From positions 372,001 through 436,000 of the forward strand of contig JBEWZL010000109.1 in NCBI GenBank assembly GCA_045837725.1: DNA of 64,000 nt, written 5' to 3'. Below, piece after piece: positions 47,192-59,178 of the stretch (position 1 is its first letter; the number at the start of each line of letters is the position of its first letter). The notes under the pieces were generated by a model. The model saw only the letters and a program-made list of their open reading frames with translations, was not told the origin of the DNA and did no database searches. The translations under genes and the position numbers were made by a program. This DNA is from Vermamoeba vermiformis. Its lineage: Eukaryota; Tubulinea; Echinamoebida.

Positions 47192-47393
47192 GCCAGTCCA
47201 CTGTTGTTGTACAAATCTTGTGTTGGTGAATTCACCAGGGATTAAGCGGATCTGGCACTTTTTCGGTTGTCGTTCTAACTTAAGTAAATATCTGTATTTA
47301 TTACTCAAACACTTGCAAAGTTATTTTTCATATAATGCATGATTATTGAACAAGACCTTAACAAAACACGTTTTGTTTCATTCGAAATTTAGA

Positions 47394-49052
47394 TCAACAG
47401 ATCGAAACGCGATTTATTTGTTGTATCAGAATCGAGTTTTCGTATTTCTTTTGCAGCAATTATAAGGTACTTGTTACTTTGATGTATTTTCAAGATCTCG
47501 GTAAGTTCGTCTTTTGTAGAACGAGCACCAAGAGTGATTAGTTTCCTTACGTTGTTGGTATAATCCTGATAACCGCCTTGTTAAAAACATCCGTTTTCTT
47601 TTATTCCTGCCAATATCACTCTTTGTAAAAGCTGACCATCGGCGAGGGAAGTCCTCGGGTATTGTTGCGCCGCGATCCACAAGGAAATCAAATATTTCGA
47701 AATCGCTACACAGTAACACGGAATCAACGACAGTCATCTATTTTATGTTAATTTGTGAGTATAACAATAATGACTTATGTTTCTATAGTCAGTTACTTAC
47801 GTTTGCGAAAACATTCCGGATGCGCTTGGTGCTCGGAACAAATACTCCACGTATACAGACCTCGTCTATTGGATGATTAATATCCCATTTATATTCTGGG
47901 ATAATTCTTGGAAGTAAACCAGTGTTTTGAGGTAAGATCCAGCTCCCGAGTTTTTGCCGTTCTCCTAACAAAGTATAAGAATACTTTAATAATACATTTT
48001 TATCTACCTACATTACGCCTAATGAAGCTAACGAGATCTCTTTTCTTATTCAATTCGATCAGTTTAACCCACGCGTGATCTTCGTATTTTTTAAAGTTCC
48101 AACACCAACAAAGTTGTTTTTCGTTCTGGACGTTGTTTAAGCTCGTTGATATCATCAGTTGGCTTAAGAAACTGATCGGCAAAGATGAAATCGATAATTA
48201 TTGGTTTCTAGTGTTGCCAATCAGGAATTGTTCGTTATCAAGGTAGGCTACGTCCGTAACAAAAGACTAAAACGATGTTATTTAAGGTCATTAAATAGAT
48301 CATACTTACATTAATTATAAAGGCAAGAACCTTTTCTGCATTAGCAGCGTCAATTTGTTCGAGCAGATTCGATCTGCCAAGTTTTTTTTGGAGTTCTGGA
48401 TTGATAGGCCTTATTTGCTGTAGTATACTGTCGGACGTAATAGTAGGGAAATAAAATAGAAGCGAGTCAGCATCGTTATTATTGACTGCAAGCTAGAAAG
48501 TTGAATTGGATCAGTGACAGTTCATTTACGATTTGTTACATAACCTCAAATAATAAAATCGCAAGAAAAAACGTGTAGTATACATCATATCATTTCGTAC
48601 CTTAGCATGATATTCGATGAATTTCCGCCGCACGCGAGACGCTGAATGCAGTTTATGACAGGTAGATCTACAAATTTTTGTTATTCAGTCAGCTTCGGCG
48701 ATTTAAAATACGGAATGTGTAATGATATTATAGTAGCACCATTATTAGCTATCAGAACACTAATTAATTGTTTTGAACTCGAATAATTAAATCGCAAAAA
48801 TCTTCTAAAATTCAATTTGGCTTACTCGAGTAATTAATTATCAGCCTCGGTCCTTATTATATACTTACGGCGAATGATCGAATACACATTTTTTAAAGAC
48901 TAAATCTTCGTGCAATCGGGCGAGCAGATCTTTACAAGTGAATAACAACGCTCCAAAGTCTAATAGATCGATGTATTTTGCATAATTATAGAATAATTCT
49001 GTTGGTACATTTAGTGTGACCGCCGCTTATAACCCTTTAGTAGCGCTGCCAT
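47394..49052 (-). pseudogene. F-box protein gene, copy 1 of the duplication (disrupted)
   Basis: Matches the intact copy at 53835–55598 along its length. Two lesions are plain. Right after the start (MAALL) about 25 extra bases (49015–49040) put the reading frame out and lead to a stop within 13 codons. Near the 3' end (about 47580) some 125 bases present in the other copy are missing, fusing two exons out of frame. The remaining exons keep recognisable sequence (LLEQIDAANAEKVLAFII, YIDLLDFGALLFTCKDL). It may still be transcribed, but an intact protein like copy 2 cannot be read. Confidence 0.7.
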
Positions 49053-49153
49053 TAGTGGTAATGGCCTGGGTAGTTCTAGAAAATTACGCCGTTGCATTTT
49101 ATTTGGCTCACAAAAATATCCACAAAGACAATAACCGAGCGAAAATTTATCGT

Positions 49154-49815
49154 ATGCAATTAGATCACGACGCAACTACTGGAAAATATATTGAGTATTG
49201 CATAGCAATGTTACCGTCTGAGATAGAAACGCCTACCATTTGCTAGAGAGGCGATTCCATATATAGTTGATATATCAGGGAGTGTCCTGTTGTATGAGGA
49301 TTGTTTCCATAGTCGACTGTTACAAGCAACTCAAGCATCATGGAAAATATGCGGTAAATAATTGTGTGAACTTGAATAATTCGTCCATTATTTTATTTAA
49401 TAGCCATTTACTGTCAAATGATAATCCTAATATTATAAAGCGTGCGTTACTTATTTCCAAAATATTTTATTAATTAAAAATCTTCGGTTGATCCAGCGAT
49501 TGACAAGCAAGAACGATACGCACAAATCTTTGAAGCTGTGAGAACGAACAAACGCATTAAAAAATTGCTACTTCGTTGCGAGTTACTTGGCGGGCCTACA
49601 GACTACGACTTGTACAAGTTTGCCAGTGCCCTTGAAGCAAATACATCACTCGAGACTTTAGTTTTACGAGGTAAAAAAACCATTTAAATTGCATTTATCA
49701 AGTTCTTAATAATTACGTGACTTATTAAGGGCCTTAACACTAACGTACCGCACGGATTTGCTGCGGTGTTGCAAGCATTGACTCAACACACCAAAACTGA
49801 CCGCATTTGAGTGTT
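49154..49815 (+). pseudogene. Truncated LRR/F-box gene, copy 1 of the duplication
   Basis: Corresponds to the first three exons of the intact gene at 55693–58446. It starts with the same MQLDHDAT, but reads into a stop (…EIETPTIC) because of about 110 bases here that the other copy lacks. The second exon (IDKQERYAQIFEAVRTNKRI and the LRR after it) is intact; the third (NTNVPHGFAAVLQALTQH) has lost bases, goes out of frame and then ends at the duplication border. The F-box and the C-terminal domain are absent. Confidence 0.75.
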
Positions 49816-50691
49816 CAACCCTTGAAAGAGTCTACGCCTGTGTTCTATAGTTCTAACCAGTTTGCTGGCCTTGCCCCAGTCCCGAACCATCATTTCGATC
49901 CCGGTACCAGTGAGCACTTGGGCTACTTTGACGTCATCAGCTAGCTACACGTCCTCACCGTATTATCATCGCGACGCCGTCCTCTATGCATACAATGTCA
50001 ATTCAATGCAGCGCGACGTCCTGGCACTGCCTAGTGAGCCACCGGATCCAGCTCCGTACGCCGGCACCGAGCCGAATTACTGCTCGTCTGGCACCCCTCT
50101 GCACGCGCAGTACATTCCGAAGCAGTCTTGGACGAACAACAATACACCAGCTCCAGCTCTTTACGGCCTTTCTAACATTGAAAGTGACGAGTCCCCTACT
50201 ACCCTTGCCCTTCAGAGGGTGCATGCTCCGAGTACCTGTCAACAGTGCAGCAGCAGTACACGCCACTGCAGTCCTGGGCAGGCACTGACACTCCTCAAGA
50301 AGAGCAATCTGAGCTCGACGCATATGATGCCGAGTTCAATACTGACTTGGAGGATGTAGACTTCCCTAATGCGTGCATTACGCTCTTGAATGCTACGCAC
50401 CACATCCCTCCGATGACCGGCGATATCGTAGCTCCAGCACAGTGGGAGAACGATACTCGTGACGCTTCATGGACTTGCTATGAAGTTCAGCAACGGATAC
50501 TTTAAAAACAACGCTGAGGCCCAAAGACTCGTAAGTTACTTTTGCCCGTACTCTAATGTCATATCTTTAACGTCGATTTGGTGGCCAGAGCAAAAAAAAA
50601 CAACCCAACGAAACCGAACCCAAGCTAGATCAAGCATGCTACACAAACTTCTCGTGTAGCCACTCGTTTGGCCAAATCGTAGTGAACGAGG
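49816..50691. other. Unique GC-richer block between duplication units with decayed coding-like frames
   Basis: About 880 nt, visibly richer in G+C than the flanks. Long open stretches in all three plus-strand frames read as one composition (Pro/Thr/Tyr/Gln-rich): RDAVLYAYNVNSMQRDVLAL, then PLQSWAGTDTPQEEQSELDA and ITLLNATHHIPPMTG, then KFSNGYFKNNAEAQRL before a GTAAGT. This pattern suggests an old gene fragment with several frame breaks. No family, no terminal repeats and no transposase seen. The AAC repeats and tail (50590) are ordinary low-complexity sequence. Confidence 0.45.
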
Positions 50692-50849
50692 CGATATTGT
50701 CGATGAGTAAGTTTTTACGAATAATCCTTCGAATAAATTTTAAATTATCGAGCAGAATGGAGTTTGCACTGGAACTCCTCCCGATGCCGTTTGGATTTGA
50801 CGAAGAGAACCCTTGGAAAGATGATTTCTGCGAGGGATCGTCAAGTTAA
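50692..50849 (+). pseudogene. 5'-truncated copy of the small acidic gene
   Basis: Contains only the last ~16 bases of exon 1, the intron with GT–AG borders, and the whole second exon (MEFALELLPMPFGFDEENPW), which remains open with Arg-to-Cys and Gly-to-Ser changes. The acidic N-terminal half is missing because the duplication border cuts exon 1. It would need a new start to be expressed. Confidence 0.7.
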
Positions 50850-51168
50850 CCAAAAAAATTTTGTCCGCGTTTTGCACGTTACTTTACGAATGCAAGAAGA
50901 TTGTCCCGCGATTCGATCTCGCTTAAATTCTGAGCCAAGCGATTAATGAATCACACCATGTACATTTTCGAAAAAAACCTGTAAAAATATTTATCTTTAT
51001 AAACCACGATACCCAGCCACCTCACCTACGAATTTCGGGCCATACTCAAATTTTCTGTTATATTTTTAGATAAAAATCGCTGTATCTTTACACTTTCAAG
51101 CAAAATGAACATGAACACCACCTTAAATTAAGGTCTATTAAAGTAGAAATGTGCTTTTATGCCACGCA
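50850..51168. other. Short intergenic region upstream of beta-helix copy 2
   Basis: About 320 nt, AT-rich, mostly shared with the left unit. Should contain the promoter of the beta-helix gene. Nothing else seen. Confidence 0.4.
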
Positions 51169-53646
51169 ATGAAAATAGTTACAATTGATCTGATCTCGCT
51201 TATTATATTATTGCTTGCGAGGGCATGCATAAATATAGCATTGGAGCCTATTGTCACTTACGACGAAGCTCTTTCAATCGACCTACGAACAAAGGATTGC
51301 ACGATCACCGTTACAAAACCGGAAGAAGTTTCAAACATCGTTTCTTCAGCTCAACAAGGTAATATTTTATTTGAAAATTTAAGTTAATTTATATGACGCA
51401 CAAAACGCTCAGGGTAATCCTGATCAAGACAAATACACAAAAATTATTTTTATTTAATCAGTCCGAATTGATAATTATCCAGTTATTTACTAATATTATG
51501 GCAGTATATATTATCATTTCCTAATGTATTATTCAGGGGATGTAATTTGTTTGTTGCCTGGACTATTTTATCCGGCCCTCTCTTTGACGGAGAATCCTGC
51601 TCGAGCAAATACTACGGATTATATTATTATACGAGTGAATGATGTCAGTGTACTGCCACCACCTGGTATAAGGATATCCAATGCTTACGAAAGCGTTCTA
51701 CCTAAAATTGACGGCAGATCCGCTATCGAAGGAAGTACGTACCAAAAGAATATTACGTCATTGATACTATATAATAATAATACTAACATACTAAATATGG
51801 ACTATGTCTAACGTCGTTGTAAAACTGATCTGATAATTTGTTCTAAATATAGATGTGCATCACATTGCCTTTCTTGGAATCGATTTTTACGCGCAAGTGG
51901 CGAACGCCTTTAATATGGAACTAAGGCCTATCAATGCAACGAACGCGCCGCACCATATCATAATAGATCAGTGCCTATTTAGAAGTTCTGTTCTGTTAGT
52001 TTCGACGACTTTCTTCTCGGGCCAGTACATTGCGCTATTAAACTCGCATATTACAGGTAAAATAAATCAATATTTAATTCGTAGAAATTATTTGGCTAAT
52101 TTATTTTTTTTTGTAGCCGCTGCCTCTGTTGCTACGTATATCGCTGGCGGCTCTGTTATAAAGATCCAAAATAATTATTATGATTTTGAGGATGTGTTCT
52201 TAGACATACTATCATCCGTTGTGACCAACTCTGATATCGAGATCCGCTACAACAGATTCGAAAAGCGAGGACCGTAAGTACTCTGAAGTCTTACCTATTG
52301 CTATTAACATAACATTAGGACTATTAACTATTTTGGGTTTGTTTTATCCCTTTATGAACGAGTATTGATCGAGAATAACTTCATCGGTACGTGGCGCTCA
52401 TGATCCGCAAAACTTATTTAATTATTTCATTCAGCGCCTTCGAACTTGGACTTGAATATTTATAGCGACTTGATGTTGTTTATGAACGATATTGGGTCTT
52501 GCTATCAGCGAGATTTTATTTTTAGAAATAATTGGGTGGAAAACTTTGTGAGAGGTAATTTTTAGTTGAATCATTTATATTTAAGGATTACTAAAGGATA
52601 TTTTTCCAGGTTTCATTATTTATCCATCAACTAATTGGACTGGATCCGTTGCGACGGAGTACTCGATCCAAGATAATTTTTTGAAAGAAGGCAGTCACAT
52701 ACTTCCCTATACATCGGGTACGGCTATTAATTTTACTCAAAATACTGTCTTAAATGGGCGTGGCGCATTTTTTGCATTCATTGACCCAACGGATCTCAAT
52801 AACGTCAGTTTGAACTTTGAGCGGAATATTATTGAAGCAGGAGAGTACGGTCTCGGTACTACTAATTTTATTCCTATTGTGGATTTAATTGGACCACAAA
52901 ATTGGAATTGGCAAGATAATCTCGTAATTACAAGTACGTACAGACGAACTTTTCCAAATAATACTTTGCTGGAATATAACATGACCGACGTTGGTTTTGT
53001 TGATATGGAAAATGATAACTATAACTTGCTGCCATCGAGTAAATATAGTGCAGAGAATTATGGCGTGCAATTGGGCGTGGATATTTGCAAGTTAATTAAC
53101 ACTGCAAAGCTTAACATTGTCGTACCTGGCTGTCCACTAGATAGCGTTAATTTACAGCCAAACGAGGTTATAGAGATCACGACCGACGTTACCATAAATG
53201 GAAATCTTACAATGTACCCGAACTCGACGTTACAAGTGCCGTTCGATGACGGCAAACTTAACGTCTCGAACTGTGCAGATTTTGCGGGAATTTTAAGTTT
53301 GGTGAATACAGCAAACGTTGAAAATGGTACGGAGATTATTATAGCCTACTATGGATGCTATGGTGGAGGAGAATTCGACGAAATTTCATTGGTCGACGAA
53401 TCGGAAGATCCGTGTTTGTCAAAGTATGTCAAATTGACGTATGCACCAACGTCTTTATCAGCAACGATAACAATTGTCAACACATGCAACAACAATAATA
53501 ACAATACGCAACAATTGCCTGATTGGGCCATAGCAGTGATCGTTATCGGCATCTGTTTGGTGCTCGTGGTAATATTCATAGTCATTTCTGTGACAGTGCC
53601 TGCTGTTCGCCAAAAAGTTTTTCCGTTTGCTCCTCGACGCAAATGA
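51169..53646 (+). CDS. Right-handed beta-helix surface protein with C-terminal membrane anchor (copy 2)
   Basis: Paralogue of the gene at 44645–47191, with the same exon layout. Signal peptide MKIVTIDLISLIILLLARAC; beta-helix coils as in copy 1 (GDVICLLPGLFYPALSL, IKIQNNYYDFEDVF, FERNIIEAGEYGLG, NWNWQDNLVITST); C-terminal domain; one membrane helix (WAIAVIVIGICLVLVVIFIV). The ectodomains are nearly the same, with changes scattered at Asn/Ser/Thr positions. After the membrane helix the two copies diverge completely: here VPAVRQKVFPFAPRRK, a short basic tail, against GPCKTKKFSVFLQNIYNKNK in copy 1. Probable surface protein; enzymatic or adhesive role not settled. Confidence 0.82.
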
Positions 53647-53834
53647 GCCACTGTCGTTGTACAATTCTTGCGTAGGCCTGCTTAGAATTGGATCAGGCAC
53701 TTGGACGAGGATCGTACTTTCTCGGTTGTCGGCTAGTTAAAGTAAATATCTATATTTATTACTTAAACACTTGTAAAGTTATTTTTAATGTATTATTATG
53801 GAACAAGACTTAACAAAACGCGTTGTTATTTAGA

Positions 53835-55598
53835 TTAACGGATCGAAACGCTATTATTATTTGTTGTATCAGAATCGAGTTTTCGTATTTCTTTTGCAGC
53901 AATTATAAGGTACTTGTTACTTTGATGCATTCTCAAGATCTCGGTAAGTTCGTCTTTTGTAAAACGAGCGCCAAGAGCGATTAGCTTTTTTACGTTATTA
54001 GTATAATCCTGATAACCGTCTAAATTTAATTTGTTCACAAAAAAATAAAGAAATGAGCTGTTAGCATCTCTTGGACCTATTTGAAAGAATCAGTTAAATC
54101 AAACCGAAAATTTGTAGCATGATTGCGGTTACCTGGTTCTAATGACATCGTTAAAAACATCCGTTTTCTTTTATTCCTGCCAATATCACTCTTTGTAAAA
54201 GCTGACCGTCGGCGAGGGAAGTCCTCGGGTATTGTTGCGCCGCGATCCACAAGGAAATCAAATATTTCGAAATCGCTACACAGTAACGCGTAATCAACGA
54301 CGGTCATCTGTTTTATGTTGATTATTAGTATAACAATACCGACTTATGTTTCTATAGTCAGTTACTTACGTTTGCGAAAACATTCCGGATGTGCTTGGTG
54401 CTCGGAACAAATACTCCGCGTATACAGACCTCGTCTATTGGATGATTAATATCCCATTTATATTCTGGGTATAATTCTTGGAAGTAAAACAGTGTTTTGA
54501 GGTAAGATCCAGCTCCCGAGTTTTTGCCGTTCTCCTAACAAAGTATAAGAATACTTAAATAATACATTATAATCTACCTACGTTACGCCTAATGAAGTTA
54601 ACGATATCTCTTTTCTTATTCAATTCGATCAGTTTAACCCACGCGTGATCTTCGTACTTCTTGAAAAGCTCCAACACCAACAAAGTTGTTTTTCGTTCTG
54701 GACGTTGTTTAAGCTCGTTGATATCATCAGTTGGCTTAAGAAACTGATCGGCAATAAGGAACATGAAATCGATAATTCTTGGTTTCCTAGTAAGGAATTG
54801 TTCGTTCTCATGGCAGGCTACATCCGAAACAAAAGACTGAAACGATATTATTTAAAGCCATTAAATAGATCATACGTACACTTATTATAAAGGAAAGAAC
54901 CTTATCTGCATTAGCAGCGTCAATTTGTTCTAGCAGATTCGATCTGCCAAGTTGTTTTTGGAGTTCTGGATTGATAGGCCTTATTTGCTGTAGTATACTG
55001 TCGCATGTAATAGTAGGGAAATAAAATAGAAGCGATTCAGCATCGTTATTATTCACTGCAAGCTAGAAAGTTGAATTGGATCAGTGACAGTTCATTTGCG
55101 ATTTGTTACACAACCTCAAATAATAAAATCACAAGAAAAAACGTGTAGTATACATCATATCATTTCGTACCTTAGCATGATAATCGATGAATTTCCGCCG
55201 CACGCGAGACGCTGAATGCAGATTATGACAGGTAGATCTACAAATTTTGTTATTCAGTCAGCTTCGGAGCTTTAAAATACGGAATGTGTAATGATATTAT
55301 AGTAGCACCATTATTAGCTATCAGAACACTAATTGGTTGTTTTGAACTCGAATAATTAAACCGCAAAGAATCTTCTAAAATTACATTTGGCTAACCCGCA
55401 GTAATTAATTATTATACCTCGGTTACTATTATATACTTACGGCGAATGATCGAATACACATTTTTTAAAGACCAAATCTTCGTGTAATCGGTTGTGGAGA
55501 TCTTTACAGGTGAATAACAACGCTCCAAAGTCTAATAGATCGATGTATTTTGCATAATTATAGAATAATTCTGTTGGGACATTTAGTAGCGCTGCCAT
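53835..55598 (-). CDS. F-box protein with ankyrin-like C-terminal repeats (copy 2, intact)
   Basis: About eight short exons. The start MAALLNVPTELFYNYAKYID enters an F-box (LLDFGALLFTCKDLHNRLHE), the SKP1-binding module of SCF ubiquitin ligases. Next come RRKFIDYHAKLAVNNNDAES, a helical segment (QIRPINPELQKQLGRSNLLE) and a block LKPTDDINELKQRPERKTTL. The last exons hold two ankyrin-like units (FEIFDFLVDRGATIPEDF and NVKKLIALGARFTKDELTEI). Stop codon at 53835–53837. It shares a 94-nt divergent promoter with the LRR/F-box gene. Substrate unknown. The exon near 54120–54310 carries an unusual extension, so borders there are approximate. Confidence 0.75.
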
Positions 55599-55692
55599 TG
55601 TGGTAAGGGCCTGGGTAGTTCTAGAAAATTACGCCGTCGCATTTTTTTTAGTATTTGGCCACAAAGACAATAACTGAGCGAAAATTTATCGT

Positions 55693-58446
55693 ATGCAATT
55701 AGATCACGACGCAACTCCTGGAAAATATATTGAATATTGCATAGCAACTCAAGCATCATGGAAAATATGCGGTAATTAATTGTATCAACTTGAATAATTC
55801 GTCCATTATTTTATTTAATAGCCATTTGTTGTCAAATAATAATTCTAATATTTGTAATGCGTTTGCGCTACTTACGGAATATATTTTAATTTTTTTTAAT
55901 TTACAATTTTCGATCCAGCGATTGACAAGCAAGAACGATACGCACAAATCTTTGAAGCTGTGAGAACGAACAAACGCATTAAAAAATTGCTTCTTCGTTG
56001 CGAGTTACATGGCGGGCCGACAGACTACGACTTGTACAAGTTTGCCAGTGCCCTTGAAGCAAATACATCACTCGAGACTTTAGTTTTACGAGGTAAAAAT
56101 GCCAATTTAAATTGCATTTATCGAGTTATTAATAATTACGTAATTTAATTAAGGTCTTAACACTAACGTACCGCACGGATTTGCTGCAGTTTTGCAAGCA
56201 TTGACTCAACATACACCAAAACTTACCGCTTTTGAGTGTAGTAAGTATAAATAGGACTTTATTATATGGTTAATAATTAAATGACTATATTTAGCATCGC
56301 GTCCTGAGTTTGTACCGGCTGAATGGACTGCCTTGATCGAGTTCCTGCGGTCAAACACAACGTTAAAGACTCTTGACCTGTTTAACTGCCACTTGACCGA
56401 GGAACAATTAATCGAGTTAATGGACGTACTGAAGCATAATAGCGAAGTGAAGTTTCTTGATTTGGAAGGTACGGCAAAAACGCGGTATTTTTTCGCGGAA
56501 ATTTACTACTTCAGCCCTCATGCCCTAATACAATAATTTTCTATCTATCCGTTGGCATTTTACTAAATTATATATTACCGGATCGTTTGGTTAATATTTT
56601 TTTTAAATACTTCAAAAATGTTATTTTGGTGACAAGTCGCTAACGATCATCATATTGTATAGGCAGTGACCTTTCGTTCGCAAGTTTAATGGCCATTGCA
56701 CAGTTCGTGGCGAGCAGCACTACGTTGGAAGAACTCAGGATCAGCGAGTTGGATCTGACCAAAGATGAAGAAGCGCAATTAATAGCAATCATGCAAAACA
56801 ATACGAGCTTAGTGTTTGTTCCGCGAAATGTTGAGTTCCTCAACACAAGTCAATTTGTCGAAAGAAATCTTAAAGCCTGGCACGCAGCAGAGAAACAACG
56901 ACGAAAATTTGAATTCCCAGAAAAACCTCAACCATGGCAGCCAGTATTATTGCCTGATACTACGCACGAACCAGCTATTAAACAGCTCTCATCGGACATT
57001 TTGCGATTGATTCTGTGGCAACTCGATGTCCGGTCATTGTGCGCGTTTCGAAGAACAGATAGACAACACTACGCGTTCACGAAAAACAACATTTTTTGGC
57101 GTGATTATTACACAAAGTACTTCTCGTGCGTCCCTGGCGACGTATTTTTACTGACAGATTTGACGTACGGCATCAAACTTGCGAATGCTCGGACACCTGT
57201 TGAGGCCTTTGCAACGCCCTTGTGGGAAGAGATGTTGATCAATTCATTCCGTGCGCGTACTGTCAGTGCCAAGGACTATCCAACAAACTACTGCATTCCA
57301 TTTATGGAACCAGTGTACCGTCAATTTCCGCAGCTGATTGGTGCCACGGACAGCAGCGGCGAATTTACAGCCCTGCCTCCAAGCAGCGACTGGCACAAGA
57401 AAGGCTTGCCATACGCTTACACGTGGTTCTTGATCTACGCAAAGGGCTCAGCAGTCTACCACCTTGGCTTTGAAAAGTTGCACGATGGCCAGTACAACGG
57501 AATTTTGTTCTTCACGCAAGACTTTTCCGCTGCTTTTTCTGCGCGATTCGATTACATGTTATATATTTTTGAATGGTTTACGACCTACAGCGAAACAGAA
57601 TTTGCAGAAAAGTGCAAAGATTTGTGCCAGCTCTACTTGTGCACGCGAGAGACAAACAATTATGATAGGACTACAGCTCCATTCTACAAAGACGTCGAAA
57701 AAACCTTGCTGCAGCCAGCACTCAAAGCACGTGACAAATTGATTACTTCTCTCAACAGCATGATTGACTCAGCAGCGAAAGAATACTGCAGTACAAATAA
57801 TACTGTCAATATGACCCTGGTCGAAGATTTGATCAAACAGTTCAAAAGAGTGAGTGACTTGCCGGATTTGGACTTGGAGCGTGTACGCCAGTACATACCA
57901 AAGCGATCAAGTTTGAATGCAAAGTACGTGACCGACGACAATGTCACGTGTCACAATTTCACGACACATGATTGGGAGATTCCTGAACAGGCCAATAGGA
58001 TCCAATATAAAGCACCTAGACACCGAAAAAAAGCAAAAAAGCTGCCTCAAGTCGTACTCGCGAAGCTCTATCGAGTGGCACTGAACTTCATTCTGATGCC
58101 GGTACTCAAGACGTTTTGGCTGGATGACATTAATAATCCGGACTACGAAATTTATCCGTTTTTACGATGGTCCAAGGAGTCATTTGACACATTTAAAGAG
58201 CTGTATTATTCGTCAAGTTCCTATGTGCCCTTCGAACACATTTCAATTGGCAAAGCTTGTCCCGCACAATGGCCGATGATTGCTCTCGGATTGGCCAATC
58301 AAATCATGCCGTACATTATTGCTGCAATGAATGGTATTATGCAAGGTACTACGACAGATCTGGACAAGTTGGTTGTTGTTTTGGATCAAACCTTCATTCC
58401 ACAACGAATCAAATTTCATCTGCGGAAGATTGCTGAGGGCAAATAA
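55693..58446 (+). CDS. LRR and F-box protein
   Basis: Five exons (55693–55771, 55919–56092, 56154–56240, 56295–56468, 56663–58446) give 765 residues. The start MQLDHDAT is the only one that keeps frame through exon 1. Exons 2–4 are 174, 87 and 174 nt, all phase 1 at both ends, i.e. whole 29-residue LRR units (NTSLETLVLRG, NTTLKTLDLFNCHLTEEQLI, EVKFLDLEG). The large last exon continues LRRs, then an F-box-like IKQLSSDILRLILWQLDVRS followed by AFRRTDRQHYAFTKNNIFWR, and a ~400-residue C-terminal domain of the SMI1/KNR4-like or F-box-associated sort (YAYTWFLIYAKGSAVYHLGF). Likely an SCF substrate receptor. A truncated copy is at 49154–49815. Confidence 0.82.
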
Positions 58447-58682
58447 GAATGCGATAGTTGTTAATAAAACTAATCTCCATAGCACACTTTAGTCCGAGCA
58501 AATCCGAGACTAAATTTCCGGACATCGCTTGAAAAAAAAGAGTGCCACCACAAAAACTCTTTTCGCTCAAAATGAACTACCAAAATATTTGAATATAGAT
58601 CAGATTTATTGTCATGAGCTGCTTGAAACCATTCGCGAAGGAAACTCGTTTTCGATCGAATCCAGAGTAACTTTACTAATAT

Positions 58683-59178
58683 TTACAAGCGCTTCTGGGA
58701 CTTGATTTTGTTTCTAATTATCGATAGAACGCGGTCAGGATCTCTTGAAGAGAATCCCTTACGGATACTTTCGGATTTGGTTTTGATCACGATCGACACC
58801 GGTTTCTCCTTTCTACAATTTAGCCCGGATCTTTTCATATCTAAGGCCCACCATATATCCGACAAACCCATGCCTATACAATAGCAAATTAGCGATCGCG
58901 GCGTCAATTTCGGCTAATTAATTTTAAAATTTCCGAAGATAGTGTAATTTAACTTAATTGCTGTTCTTACCCCATCCTTTGTGTTCTATCCACTCGAGTC
59001 CTAGCTCTTTATTAGTGGTCACGTATGAAATATCTTCGTAGCGGATTCTCTTGGATAGAGCGAAGGGGAAGTAGTACCGATGAATAGTGACTCCTTGTTC
59101 ATCCAATGTTACATACTCGTCTTCGTACAGCAAGGTTAAAGGTTCAGAGTCACTATGGTGCGTCGCGTTGTTGCCCAT
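58683..59178 (-). CDS. Small PH-like-domain protein of unknown function
   Basis: Two exons (59178–58971 and 58873–58683) with a 97-nt GT–AG intron, 132 residues. MGNNATHHSDSEP is followed by a strand pattern like bacterial PH-domain proteins: LLYEDEYVTLDEQGVTIHRY, YFPFALSKRIRYEDISYV, then across the junction HKGWGMGLSDIWWALD, PVSIVIKTK and KGFSSRDPDRVLSIIRNKIK. An exposed N-terminal MG might allow myristoylation, though the sequence context is only fair. Similar single-domain proteins are widespread but uncharacterised. It converges on the LRR/F-box gene with 236 nt between stops. Confidence 0.72.

Larger units (their letters stand above)
43713..49815. repeat. Segmental duplication, left unit
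   Basis: This block is repeated in direct orientation at 50692–56239. It contains, in order, the end of the small acidic gene, a beta-helix protein gene (+), an F-box gene (−) and the 5' part of an LRR/F-box gene (+). Coding parts agree at roughly nine bases in ten or better by eye. The unit starts inside the small acidic gene's first exon and ends inside the third exon of the LRR gene. Start-to-start distance is about 6.98 kb. Confidence 0.85.
50692..56239. repeat. Segmental duplication, right unit
   Basis: Direct repeat of 43713–49815. It lacks about 500 nt of the left unit between the small acidic gene and the beta-helix gene, and about 110 nt in the LRR first exon. It keeps the ~125 nt deleted from the left F-box gene and lacks that gene's 25-nt insertion. 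In this unit the F-box and LRR genes are open, so it probably represents the functional copy. Confidence 0.85.
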
